The notes: a model not told the origin generated them from the sequence alone. DNA of 26,787 nt from Treponema sp. (GCA_031266095.1 JAISBR010000120.1:1-26787), one strand, 5' to 3'. Counted from the first letter of the stretch, positions 15,298 through 23,343 are shown. Numbers and translations are program-made.

Positions 15298-15948
15298 TTA
15301 CCGGCCGGTGAACAGGTTGTAGACCTCTTCGGTAGTTTGGGCCTGAAGCAGGGAATTGCGGAGTTCCCGGTTTTTGAGCCGGGCGCTGAAAAAGGACAGT
15401 GTCCGTAAATAATAGGCATGCTGGTTATAGGCAGCGGCGATCATGAAAACCAAGCGTACCGGCTCGTCATCCAGAGGCTGGAAATCCACAATGTCGTTAC
15501 GGCTGACGCCAATTGAAACCACCAAGTCTGTTACCGAGGAAAGCCGTATGTGAGGAATGGCGATGCCCCTACCGATAGCGGTACTCATCAGTTCCTCCCG
15601 TTTGAGAATTTCCATAGCCAGTTCCTGCTTGTTTTTTACCTGGGGAGCGGTGGCGAGATTTTCCACCAGGGCCAGCAGGGCGTCCCGTTTGGTTGAGCAA
15701 TCGAGAAAGAGAACCCGGTCCGGGGAAAGGATGGACTGAACCTGTACCGTATTAAACTGGGAGTCCAGCCTATTTCCCGAAATCCGCTCGTTAACCCAAT
15801 GCTCGATTTCCGATTTTTTGAAACGCCAGACAGTCCCGATTTTTCCCGACGGGATCTCACCCCGCTGGGCCCAATCATATACCGTCCGCTCAGACACGCG
15901 CAGATATTTGGCAACTTCTTCAATAGTCAAAATGTTATCTTCTATCAT
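15298..15948 (-). CDS. MerR/excisionase-type HTH fused to a PTS EIIA (PtsN-like) domain
   Basis: A 216-residue protein in two domains. Residues 6-52 are a helix-turn-helix of the excisionase family (LTIEEVAKYLRVSERTVYDW, then IPSGKIGTVWRFKKSEIEHW). Residues 70-214 are a fructose-type PTS EIIA domain, with phospho-accepting H133 in GIAIPHIRL. No EIIB or EIIC is nearby, so it is probably a regulator sensing PEP-dependent phosphorylation, like PtsN, rather than a sugar importer; that is inference. The ATG at 15946-15948 has no Shine-Dalgarno and follows a TGC-TACAAT extended -10 by 7 nt, suggesting a leaderless start. It lies 41 bp after cdd on the same strand. Confidence 0.85.
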   Translation of the reverse strand: MIEDNILTIEEVAKYLRVSERTVYDWAQRGEIPSGKIGTVWRFKKSEIEHWVNERISGNRLDSQFNTVQVQSILSPDRVLFLDCSTKRDALLALVENLATAPQVKNKQELAMEILKREELMSTAIGRGIAIPHIRLSSVTDLVVSIGVSRNDIVDFQPLDDEPVRLVFMIAAAYNQHAYYLRTLSFFSARLKNRELRNSLLQAQTTEEVYNLFTGR

Positions 15949-15955
15949 TAAGGAT

Positions 15956-15964
15956 ATTGTAGCA
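15956..15964 (-). promoter_or_regulatory. Extended -10 promoter of the HTH-PTS IIA gene
   Basis: Minus-strand TGC directly before TACAAT (extended -10 form); the ATG follows 7 nt after it. A consensus -35 is missing, as is common for extended -10 promoters. The predicted RNA start is at or next to the ATG. Confidence 0.5.
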
Positions 15965-15989
15965 TAATACCGTAACAAATGTCGAGATG

Positions 15990-16403
15990 TTACAAGGTTT
16001 TCAGATCATGGAGCGAGTCCATAGGGAGGAGCGCACCCATGGTGGTGTCTACCTGATCGGGACCTTCTCCTCCAAAACGGATCGGTGCGTCGGGCTTCAT
16101 GAACTCACTAAGCACCTGGCGGCAAGCACCGCAGGGACCTACCGGCGAGACAGAATCAGGGGTCGAAATTGCCAGGGCGGTAAAAAGACGCCGGCCCTGG
16201 GCAACCGCGTGGAATACGGCGTTCCGCTCGGCGCAGATGGTGAGGCCGTAGGAACGGTTCTCCACGTTACAGCCTGAAAAAACGCTTCCATCTTCACAGA
16301 GCAGCGCCGCGCCGACTCTGAATTTTGAATAGGGCGCATAGGCGGCTTTCGCAGCCTTCCGAGCTTCCGCAAACAAGGCGTCCATTTGTTCCTTACTAGC
16401 CAT
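15990..16403 (-). CDS. cdd: Cytidine deaminase
   Basis: A 137-residue tetrameric-type cytidine deaminase converting (deoxy)cytidine to (deoxy)uridine for pyrimidine salvage. Substrate motif GCNVEN (44-49), catalytic TICAERNA with zinc ligand C57 and proton-shuttling E59, and GPCGACRQVLSEF with zinc ligands C91 and C94. The ATG has GGGGG about six bases before it. TATAAT at 16421-16426 (minus) gives a leader of about 11 nt. It is divergent from the beta-propeller gene, 45 bp away. Confidence 0.95.
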   Translation of the reverse strand: MASKEQMDALFAEARKAAKAAYAPYSKFRVGAALLCEDGSVFSGCNVENRSYGLTICAERNAVFHAVAQGRRLFTALAISTPDSVSPVGPCGACRQVLSEFMKPDAPIRFGGEGPDQVDTTMGALLPMDSLHDLKTL

Positions 16404-16448
16404 ACAAGCCCCCTGTCTTTATTATAGTGTAATAACGTGGAGGAATGC

Positions 16449-17618
16449 ATGGCGAAAGGGAAGAAAAAGATCTGGTTGATTGTCATCATTTTCTGTTTCA
16501 TAATCTACTTTTTCACCGCAGCCCGGCCTATTCCTCTCGAAACAACTCTCACGCCCCGGTGGGTGAGTTCTCTGGAGTCCGATTATCCGCTGCTTATCGG
16601 CGACGGAGCCCCAAAATCGGAGGGGACAACCCAGGTCCTGGAAACCGTGGGAGTACCAGTCGATGGAATGGAAAACCAGGGGACGGGCGTGGGCTTAAGC
16701 TCGCTGCTCCCCTTTACTTTGGGTGAGCGTTTCGGTTATGTGGATACAGACGGGCGTTTTTCAATTAACCAGATCAAAAAAGAGGAAATATATCTTTCCG
16801 AAAATCTCTGGTCCGAATATGAGGCGGAACCTGAGCAAATTGAAATCCGGAACAATCTCAATAAAACGGTGTTTGCCATTAATACCCCCGATGGTTATCC
16901 TTGTTTTCTGGACGGTCGAATCTTCATCGTGGGAAGTGAACAGAATGCCCTTTCCGAGCTTGACAGTTCGGGTAATGTCCTCTGGACATATGAATTTCCC
17001 GCCCCCCTTACCTGCATTGACGCGGCTTCGGGGCTAGTCCTGACAGGTTCCATTGACGGTGTGGTAGAGGTGCTGGACAACGCCGGAAAGAGAGTGTTCT
17101 TTTTTGAGCCGGGCGGCTCCCGTTACGCGGTGATTCCGGGCTGCGCCATTTCCCGGGACGGTTCGCGTTTGGCGGTCATTTCCGGACTTGACGATCAGCG
17201 TTTCCTCTTACTGGAACGTTTCGGCGGTGAGAATGTGGAGTACAAGGTGATCTACCACGATTTCCTGGAGGATGGCTTCAGGCGGCCGGTACATATCACT
17301 TTTATTGATCAGGACCGGTGGATTGTCTTTGAGCGAGAGGAGGGTATCGGAGTGTATGAGATAAGTTCCCGACAGGGAACGAAGGTACCCTTGGAAGGTG
17401 AAATAACCGCCATCGATCAAACAGGGGGGGACGGACTTTTCTTTCTTATCACTTCCCTGCCGGCGGGGCGTAAGGAACTGGTGGGACTGAGGCTCCCCGG
17501 CAGGATCGTTATGCGGGCGCCTTTCAAAAGCGGCGGTGCCTTTCTGGACAGAATCGGTTCCCGGCTTTTTATCGGCGGAGGTTCCACCCTGGCTGCCTTT
17601 GAATTGGAGAAAAAATAA
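16449..17618 (+). CDS. Membrane-anchored beta-propeller (WD40/PQQ-like) protein
   Basis: A 389-residue protein with a basic start (MAKGKKK) and one uncleaved-looking membrane segment (about residues 8-26), so the bulk lies in the periplasm. From about residue 110 on there are repeated strands of the type GNVLWTYEFPAPLTCID, GLVLTGSIDGVVEVLD and AISRDGSRLAVISG, the pattern of WD40/PQQ-type propeller blades. Such domains bind partners rather than catalyse. The ATG follows GGAGG; an in-frame GTG lies four codons upstream. Only 3 bp separate it from the M23-like gene, so the two are surely co-transcribed. Confidence 0.75.
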   Translation: MAKGKKKIWLIVIIFCFIIYFFTAARPIPLETTLTPRWVSSLESDYPLLIGDGAPKSEGTTQVLETVGVPVDGMENQGTGVGLSSLLPFTLGERFGYVDTDGRFSINQIKKEEIYLSENLWSEYEAEPEQIEIRNNLNKTVFAINTPDGYPCFLDGRIFIVGSEQNALSELDSSGNVLWTYEFPAPLTCIDAASGLVLTGSIDGVVEVLDNAGKRVFFFEPGGSRYAVIPGCAISRDGSRLAVISGLDDQRFLLLERFGGENVEYKVIYHDFLEDGFRRPVHITFIDQDRWIVFEREEGIGVYEISSRQGTKVPLEGEITAIDQTGGDGLFFLITSLPAGRKELVGLRLPGRIVMRAPFKSGGAFLDRIGSRLFIGGGSTLAAFELEKK

Positions 17619-17621
17619 GGT

Positions 17622-18527
17622 ATGTTACGCGAAAAAGATCATGGCGGTGCGCAGAGGGCACGGCGCGGGTTATACGCGCTTTTAGGCGCGGCGATGTCTC
17701 TCGTTTCAGTACCATTATGCGCTATGGATTGGCCGGCAGCGGACGCGGTAATGGTTCGCAATTTCGGTTCCAATGACCGGGGCAGGCCGGTATTGGGAAC
17801 CGTCTTTGAAGGGGAAGGCCCGGTCCTGGCCGCAGAAGGGGGAGAGCTGATCTTCTCCCGTTCCGGGGGTGAAACCGCTTCCCGGCTTCCTTCTCCGCTG
17901 GGCGCATGGACCGCCTTGGATCACGGCGACGGCTTAATCAGCATTTACAGTCGTTGTGAGGATGTCGGTGGAACCACGGCCGGCCGCCGGACGGAACGAG
18001 GCAGCCCTGTCGCCGTCACCGGTATTTCCGGCTGGTCAGGACGTCAAGGGGTTTACTTTATACTCTATGACCGGCGGGAACGGCGCTGGGTTAATCCTTC
18101 AATGATCATCACTCCTTTCCCGGATACCCGGCAGCCGCAGATTCTGGCGGTGGACCTTCATAATGCCCAGGGTGCGCTTGTTCCCAGGGGCCAAAACCGG
18201 ATAAGTCAGGGCCGCTATACCGTTTTGGTCTCCGCCGTCGATACTATGCTCAGTTCCCAGGAGAATCCTCTCGCACCTCACCGGATCGTCTGTTCAGTGA
18301 ACGGCGTCGAGATCGGTTCCCTGCATTTTGAGACCATATCAGCCAGAGACGGGGTACTCATGGTGTACCGTAACGGTTTGTCGCCGGTAACACAGGTCTA
18401 CGCTCCTTTTCCCGCTTTTGAGGCCGGTGAAGTGTTTCTAAGCCGGGGACAGGCAAGCCTGGAGATTATTGTGCAGGATATCGCCGGCAATTCGCGTGTC
18501 ACCCTTTCCCGTTTGACTGTCGAATAA
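17622..18527 (+). CDS. Secreted M23-like (LytM) protein with degenerate active site
   Basis: A 301-residue exported protein. After a basic N-terminus a signal peptide (residues 16-34, ending PLCA) is visible. Residues 48-165 follow the M23/LytM outline: NFGSNDRGRP, GPVLAAEGGELIFS, then LDHGDGLISIYSRCED, and GSPVAVTGISG. The zinc ligands are lacking: the first His of HxxxD is missing and the final HxH is replaced by GVYFILYD. The protein is thus unlikely to cut peptidoglycan and may act as an EnvC/NlpD-like activator. The C-terminal 100 residues resemble an Ig-like or beta-sandwich part. Its stop codon overlaps the next ATG by one base. Confidence 0.7.
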   Translation: MLREKDHGGAQRARRGLYALLGAAMSLVSVPLCAMDWPAADAVMVRNFGSNDRGRPVLGTVFEGEGPVLAAEGGELIFSRSGGETASRLPSPLGAWTALDHGDGLISIYSRCEDVGGTTAGRRTERGSPVAVTGISGWSGRQGVYFILYDRRERRWVNPSMIITPFPDTRQPQILAVDLHNAQGALVPRGQNRISQGRYTVLVSAVDTMLSSQENPLAPHRIVCSVNGVEIGSLHFETISARDGVLMVYRNGLSPVTQVYAPFPAFEAGEVFLSRGQASLEIIVQDIAGNSRVTLSRLTVE

Positions 18528-19399
18528 TGGGGCGAAAAAAACCGATAAAAACCTGGTCAACCCCTGTATCGAAAAAAGGCTATAGTTTCATTCCCTGTGC
18601 CCTCTGCGGCGGTAGTCAGTTTAATCGGGCTCTGTTATGCGAAGGTTTTTCCTATGTGCGCTGTGCCCGTTGCGGCTTGGTACAGATAAACCCCCAGCCC
18701 TCCGATGCGGCCCGCCGTTATCGGGATACCTACGGAAAAGATTATCTCCTCTATGAACTGGCTAATGAGGCGGCGTTTCTTGATCTGCAATTGCTTGCCC
18801 TTAAAGACGCGGGGTTTGATGATCTGGAAGAGGAACTGATACGGCGGACTGCGGCGCCTCGGGCGCTGGATATCGGCTGCGCCACCGGCGCTTTACTCCT
18901 CCGCCTGAGAGAGCGGGGATGGTGCGTAACAGGGGTGGAAATCTCGCCTTCCGCCGGATATGCCCGTGAAACACGGGGACTTGACGTGCGAAGCCTCCCG
19001 CTCGAGGAAAACCGTTTTTCTTCGGATAGTTTTGACCTGATTCTTGCCTCTCATCTGATAGAGCACCTGAATGCTCCCGGCTTGTTTGTCCGGGAGGTGT
19101 ATCGGCTCCTTCGGCCAGGAGGACACTTTCTGGTTAGCACGCCGAATATCACGGGTTTCCAGGCCCGGCTCTTCGGATCGGGCTGGCGCTCGGCGATTTT
19201 TGATCATCTCTATCTTTTTTCGGTTTGGACTCTGAAGGCCCTGCTTTCCGGCGCAGGTTTTATTATTGAGGGAGTATATACCTGGGGAGGTCTAGCGGCA
19301 GGCGTGGCCCCCGTCTGGCTGAAAAAGATCGCCGACCGGGTGGTAAAGCCCTTGGGGCAGGGGGACGTGATGCTTATCAGGGCGCGAAAGGGTTTTTAA
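18527..19399 (+). CDS. SAM-dependent methyltransferase with N-terminal zinc ribbon
   Basis: A 290-residue class I methyltransferase. Residues 24-49 are a four-cysteine ribbon (CALC ... CARC), followed by the phrase LVQINPQPSD. SAM-binding motif I is ALDIGCATGALL (113-124), with ESP-like VEISPSAG for the ribose contact and FDLILASHLIEHL as motif II/III. This layout, a zinc ribbon then Methyltransf_11/23, occurs in sugar or cell-surface C-/O-methyltransferases; the substrate is unknown. ATG overlaps the previous TAA (TAATG), so translation is coupled to the M23-like gene. Its 3' end overlaps the convergent Smr gene by 23 bp. Confidence 0.85.
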   Translation: MGRKKPIKTWSTPVSKKGYSFIPCALCGGSQFNRALLCEGFSYVRCARCGLVQINPQPSDAARRYRDTYGKDYLLYELANEAAFLDLQLLALKDAGFDDLEEELIRRTAAPRALDIGCATGALLLRLRERGWCVTGVEISPSAGYARETRGLDVRSLPLEENRFSSDSFDLILASHLIEHLNAPGLFVREVYRLLRPGGHFLVSTPNITGFQARLFGSGWRSAIFDHLYLFSVWTLKALLSGAGFIIEGVYTWGGLAAGVAPVWLKKIADRVVKPLGQGDVMLIRARKGF

Positions 19400-19874
19400 G
19401 CAGTACCCAGGTCGCACCGGCACCGCCTGACTCAGTCTTTGCCTGTCCGCTTTCACCGGCAAAGGGACAGCTCTCAATAAATTCCCTGGCGCTCCGCTTT
19501 AATACCGCCTCATGGGGTGAATGATTCCCCTTGCCGTGGATTATAAGGAGCTTTTCAAGTCCCCTGTCGCGGGCCGCATTGAAAAAACGTTCCAGCGCTT
19601 CCCTGGCCTCGACACGGGTGAGGCCATGGATGTCTATCTCCGCGTCAGGTCTTTTGTGCCGAAGCCTGTGCCGCCGAACAGCACCGTTCCGGACGGAGTC
19701 CTCCTCTGCCGCATCCTTATCCCAGACACCGTTGCGGCGCAGCCAGACATCCAGAGGATTCGCTTTCTGTGGCAGGTCAGGTTCAGAAAGGGCTTTACCC
19801 GCTCCGGCTTTCTTTCCGCCGCTCAAGCCTGAGTTTTGCCGCTCCCATTGATCCAGAATATCCCCGAAATTCAT
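19377..19874 (-). CDS. Smr-domain protein
   Basis: A 165-residue cytoplasmic protein with a C-terminal Smr domain: DIHGLTRVEAREAL (D81, H83), IIHGKGNHS (H113, G114) and GGAGATWVLLK (150-160). This is the MutS2 C-terminal nuclease-type fold, which nicks DNA or acts on RNA/ribosomes. Residues 1-75 form a basic, low-complexity lead. The ATG is followed by FGDILDQWE, similar to stand-alone Smr proteins of spirochaetes. It overlaps the methyltransferase gene 3' end on the opposite strand. Confidence 0.85.
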   Translation of the reverse strand: MNFGDILDQWERQNSGLSGGKKAGAGKALSEPDLPQKANPLDVWLRRNGVWDKDAAEEDSVRNGAVRRHRLRHKRPDAEIDIHGLTRVEAREALERFFNAARDRGLEKLLIIHGKGNHSPHEAVLKRSAREFIESCPFAGESGQAKTESGGAGATWVLLKNPFAP

Positions 19875-19883
19875 GCATACCCT

Positions 19884-19939
19884 GAGGCTGTTTCATCGCA
19901 AACAAAGTTTGCGCACTAAGCGGGTTTTGGAACAGCCTC
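19884..19939. repeat. GTTCCAAAAC-type palindromic repeat, copy 4 (with insert)
   Basis: A 56-nt inverted repeat: GAGGCTGTTTC on the left and TTTTGGAACAGCCTC on the right. The centre is expanded and contains its own hairpin GCAAAC-AAA-GTTTGC (19899-19913). It lies in the divergent gap between the Smr gene and cdaA. Confidence 0.7.
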
Positions 19940-20056
19940 CCCTTACAATTATTTTTTCCCGGTTCGGGGATGAAGGCCGAAACCACGGCAATTCCACCCG
20001 TTCATACACGCAGTATGCGGTTTTTTCCCGCATTCCACAAGCCGTTCACTAGAGAG

Positions 20057-20086
20057 TTGTTAAGAAATACCAAAATGATATATGAT
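20057..20086 (+). promoter_or_regulatory. Promoter of the cdaA operon
   Basis: TTGTTA (20057-20062), 18 bp, TATGAT (20081-20086). The cdaA ATG is at 20098, so the leader would be only about 5 nt and lacks a Shine-Dalgarno, again close to leaderless. Confidence 0.5.
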
Positions 20087-20097
20087 TAAAGACAGTA

Positions 20098-20943
20098 ATG
20101 GCATGGTTTCAGCGTCTTATTGCGATATACGATCTCATTCGCCCAATTCTGGACGTGGCGCTCCTCGCGTTTCTGCTCTACAAGGGCTATGAACTTCTGG
20201 TAAAAACCCAGGCCCTGCAACTGGTGAAAGGGGCGGGTTTTCTCGCACTGGTGTACGGCATCGCTTTTCTTTTTAAGCTCACCACCCTGCAATGGGTACT
20301 GACGATTATGGGGCCGGGACTGTTTATCGCCATAGCCATTGTGTTTCAGCCGGAACTCCGCAAGATCATCATCCGCCTGGGGCAGACTGAATTTTTCAGG
20401 CCCGATATCAAGCCCCGGATCGGCCAGCTTGAGGCGGTGGTAACCGCTGCGGAACTGCTCTCCAAGCAAAGACGGGGGATGCTGGTGGTCTTTCCCCGAA
20501 AGCTCAATATCAAGAATATTATTGAGACCGGTACCAGGATAAATGCGGAGATTTCCTCAAGTCTTATCGTGGCGATTTTTGAATTTGACGGGCCGCTTCA
20601 TGACGGGGCTATGGTTATCCAGCACGGCAAAATTGTTGCGGCGGGCTGCTTTTTACCCTTGTCGGAACAGCAGGATATACGGAAGAGTTTTGGTACCCGC
20701 CACCGGGCAAGCCTGGGAATGTCGGAACAGTCGGATGCGGTGGTACTGGTGGTTTCAGAGGAAACCGGGGCCATTTCCCTGGCTTATGACATGAAACTCT
20801 ATTATGATCTTTCCCCTATAGAAGTTATGCGCAAACTCAAGGAGCTGCTTGACCGGGGCAGCCGGCGTGAGGCTGAACGGAATGATCCCGCCCCAGGCGT
20901 TTCAGAACTGGAAGAGAATAAAGATGTCCTCGTTGAACAGTAA
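20098..20943 (+). CDS. cdaA: Diadenylate cyclase CdaA
   Basis: A 281-residue membrane enzyme that joins two ATP into cyclic di-AMP, a second messenger for osmolyte and wall control. Three membrane segments (about 15-30, 44-60, 66-85) precede the DAC domain. Catalytic motifs are DGA in GPLHDGAMVIQ (D169-A171) and RHR in GTRHRASLG (R201-R203). The C-terminal 35 residues are a charged tail that overlaps the cdaR start by 20 bp. The cdaR gene encodes its usual partner. glmM, which often follows in firmicutes, is replaced here by acpS. Confidence 0.95.
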   Translation: MAWFQRLIAIYDLIRPILDVALLAFLLYKGYELLVKTQALQLVKGAGFLALVYGIAFLFKLTTLQWVLTIMGPGLFIAIAIVFQPELRKIIIRLGQTEFFRPDIKPRIGQLEAVVTAAELLSKQRRGMLVVFPRKLNIKNIIETGTRINAEISSSLIVAIFEFDGPLHDGAMVIQHGKIVAAGCFLPLSEQQDIRKSFGTRHRASLGMSEQSDAVVLVVSEETGAISLAYDMKLYYDLSPIEVMRKLKELLDRGSRREAERNDPAPGVSELEENKDVLVEQ

Positions 20944-21898
20944 AAAACTGCTTGCCAGGATAGTGGAGAAATGGCCTGTCAAGGTACTTTCAGTGGCGGC
21001 GGCGTTCATCCTCTTTGTCTTTCACCGGGTGAGTATCCTGGAATCCCGCTTTTTTTCGGCGCCCTTACAACTGGAGCTCAGCGCCGAGCTTGTGCCCGTC
21101 AGTCCGTATCCCCGGCTTGTCAGGATAAGTGTCCGGGGGGACGCCGACAGTATCTTCCCGATTGTGGAAGACGACATTGAGGCATACATAGATCTTACCA
21201 AACAGAGCGCCGAAGGCTGGTACCGCTCTCCGGTACAGATCCGCAAGAAGGGGACCGCCCTGGGAGTAGAACCCCTGGAAATATCCGTAGACCCGCTGGA
21301 GATTTCCATTCAGTTGGATAAGAAAATACGCAAGACCATTCCCCTGAACGTGAATACCCAGGGAAATGTGGAATCAGGTTTTGAACTGCTCTCATATTCT
21401 CTCACTCCGCATCAGGTAACGATAGAGGGTCCCTTGAGCATAGTGGATTCCGTTTCGGAGTTAAGCACCGATATAGTTGATCTTGAGGGAAGGAATGAGA
21501 GTTTTAGCGTAACCGTGCATATACTTAACCCTGACTCGCTTGTTGTTATCCGGGGTAACGGAACGACGGAATTTCAGGCGCTTATCCTCCCCGCAGTCCC
21601 GACGATAAACATTAACGGCATACCTATTGAGATGAAGGAGCTGGCCTCCCACTTTGAGACGGAGCCTGTAGTCGGCAGTGTCCGCCTTGAGGGGGCCCGG
21701 GAACTGCTGGATAGCTTTGTGCCTCTTCCCGATTTTCTCAGCGTGGATTGTTCCGCTCTGAACGAGCCGGGGACCTATACCCTGCCGGTGCTGATCAATG
21801 TGCCGGAGGGACTCAGCGTGGCCTACCGGGAACCTGAGGAACTGAGCCTTACGGTGACCTTAAGGGAAACAACACCCGGTGAGTCTCTGCCGGAATGA
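20924..21898 (+). CDS. cdaR: YbbR-domain protein CdaR, CdaA regulator
   Basis: A 324-residue protein with one membrane segment (about residues 17-36, WPVKVLSVAAAFILFVFHRV) and then an extracytoplasmic part with repeated YbbR-type modules, e.g. RISVRGDADSI, IPLNVNTQGNVESGFE and VTIEGPLSIV. CdaR binds and modulates CdaA. The frame opens earlier, but the ATG at 20924 preceded by GGAAGAG starts a conventional membrane protein. Overlap with cdaA and an ATGA junction at its end make the three genes cdaA-cdaR-acpS one operon. Confidence 0.9.
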   Translation: MSSLNSKKLLARIVEKWPVKVLSVAAAFILFVFHRVSILESRFFSAPLQLELSAELVPVSPYPRLVRISVRGDADSIFPIVEDDIEAYIDLTKQSAEGWYRSPVQIRKKGTALGVEPLEISVDPLEISIQLDKKIRKTIPLNVNTQGNVESGFELLSYSLTPHQVTIEGPLSIVDSVSELSTDIVDLEGRNESFSVTVHILNPDSLVVIRGNGTTEFQALILPAVPTININGIPIEMKELASHFETEPVVGSVRLEGARELLDSFVPLPDFLSVDCSALNEPGTYTLPVLINVPEGLSVAYREPEELSLTVTLRETTPGESLPE

Positions 21899-21912
21899 AT
21901 GGAGGTTCGGCT

Positions 21913-22287
21913 ATGATAACCGGCATCGGGGTTGATGTGATACATGTACAGCGCATAGAGCGTTGGCACAATATACCGGGTCTCTTGGAACGTTACTTTC
22001 ATCCCCAGGAGCTTGCTGCGGCCCTTTCCCGGAAGAGCGGCGCGGCTCTGTCCCTGGCGGCCCGGTTTGCCGCTAAGGAGGCTTTTGGCAAAGCCCTGGG
22101 AACGGGGCTGGCGGGAATTGTGTTGAAGGACATTATGGTGATTAATCAGTATAATAACCGGCCCGAGATACAGGTACTGGGGACCGCCCGGGCCGCGCTG
22201 GAAAAAAGCGGGGCGAACCGGGTACACCTGTCCCTTTCCCATGAGCGGGATAACGCCATCGCTATAGTGGTTCTGGAATTGTTGTAG
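21913..22287 (+). CDS. acpS: Holo-[acyl-carrier-protein] synthase AcpS
   Basis: A 124-residue phosphopantetheinyl transferase that moves 4'-phosphopantetheine from CoA to apo-ACP. The magnesium-binding D8 (GIGVDVIHVQRIE) and E56 (RFAAKEAFGKALGTG) are in place, with the closing LSLSHERDNAIAIVV. The ATG at 21913 has GGAGG seven bases upstream; another in-frame ATG (21895) overlaps the cdaR stop but lacks a ribosome-binding site. Confidence 0.95.
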   Translation: MITGIGVDVIHVQRIERWHNIPGLLERYFHPQELAAALSRKSGAALSLAARFAAKEAFGKALGTGLAGIVLKDIMVINQYNNRPEIQVLGTARAALEKSGANRVHLSLSHERDNAIAIVVLELL

Positions 22288-22307
22288 CAGGCGAACACGG
22301 AGGATAT

Positions 22308-23168
22308 ATGAGAGGGGAAGAACGAGAGCTAAAAGTATCCTTCCTTTCAAAAAAAGAATATGTCTGCCCTGTCTGTGGAACCATGTTCCGCAAGGAAGAA
22401 CTGCTGTCAGGCGGCGGCAGACAGATTGCCGGCGCCCTTACCAAAGAACTCCACCGGCTCTATGAACCTTCGGCTAAATACGGGGAAGTATTTCCTCTGG
22501 TGTACCAGGCGATGGTTTGTCCTGCATGTTGGTTTGCCTCAATGGACGTGGATTTTCCCCAACTCCCGCCGGTGAATAAGGGCCGGGTTCGGGATGACCA
22601 GGACCGCCGCATGGCGGAGACTCAGCTTGTCTTTCCTAAAGTCGATTTTTACGAGCCCCGCGGCCTCATGGAAGGCGCCGCTTCCCAGTACCTGGTACTC
22701 CGCTGTTATGATTTTTTCAATAAAGATGCGTCTCCCACTATAAAACAGGGACTTGCCTCTCTCAGAACCGCGTGGCTTTTGGATGAGCTTGGCAAAAAAC
22801 ACCTCAATCAGCACTATGACTGGTTGGCAATCCTGTTTCGTAAAAAGGCCCAGTTTTTTTACAACGAAGCCCTTGCTCAGGAACAGTCCGGTAAGGAAAC
22901 CCTGTCGGGTTTAAAGATATTCGGGCCCGATACGGACAAAAATTATTCTTACGAGGGGATGCTCTATCTCTGCGCTTATTTGCGCTACAAGTTTGGCCCT
23001 TCCCATGATGCCGATCAGCGGAAAACTTCCCTGGAAGACGCCCGGCGGACTATCGCCAAGCTCTTCGGCATGGGAAAATCCTCCAAAGATAAGCCGAGTG
23101 CCTTCCTGGAACTCGCCCGGACGGTCTACGACGCGATCAACAAGGAACTGGAAGAAACCGATGCGTAG
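22308..23168 (+). CDS. DUF2225 family protein
   Basis: A 286-residue cytoplasmic protein with two cysteine pairs near the N-terminus: YVCPVCGTMF (C20, C23) and MVCPACWFAS (C71, C74), fit to bind one metal. The rest is helical, with TPR-like features (YLVLRCYDFFNK, AWLLDELGKKHLNQHYDWLAI). The DUF2225 family is seen in firmicutes and spirochaetes and has no established role. GGAGG precedes the ATG. The gene lies 20 bp behind acpS and before truA, thus probably in the same operon. Confidence 0.8.
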   Translation: MRGEERELKVSFLSKKEYVCPVCGTMFRKEELLSGGGRQIAGALTKELHRLYEPSAKYGEVFPLVYQAMVCPACWFASMDVDFPQLPPVNKGRVRDDQDRRMAETQLVFPKVDFYEPRGLMEGAASQYLVLRCYDFFNKDASPTIKQGLASLRTAWLLDELGKKHLNQHYDWLAILFRKKAQFFYNEALAQEQSGKETLSGLKIFGPDTDKNYSYEGMLYLCAYLRYKFGPSHDADQRKTSLEDARRTIAKLFGMGKSSKDKPSAFLELARTVYDAINKELEETDA

Positions 23169-23182
23169 CGCGGCGCGGCGGC

Positions 23183-23343
23183 TAGGAGCCTGTTGCGCTT
23201 GTGGGTTTTTTGGGCACTTTGTGCCGCAAAAACCCCGATTAACGGGCTCCTGCGAACCTTCGGTTCGACGGAGTTTGCGGGGTAAAAAACCGCCTAAATG
23301 GCGATTTTTTGAGGTTTTATGCACGAAGTGCAACAAACTCCTA
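23183..23343. repeat. 161-bp inverted-repeat element abutting truA
   Basis: The left arm (23183-23203, TAGGAGCCTGTTGCGCTTGTG) and right arm (complement of 23322-23343) match at about 18 of 21 positions. Within lie a GGCAC-TTT-GTGCC hairpin, CGAACC-TTC-GGTTCG (23253-23267) and an AGGAGCC/GGGCTCCT pair. The right arm's last base is the A of the truA ATG. Confidence 0.6.
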
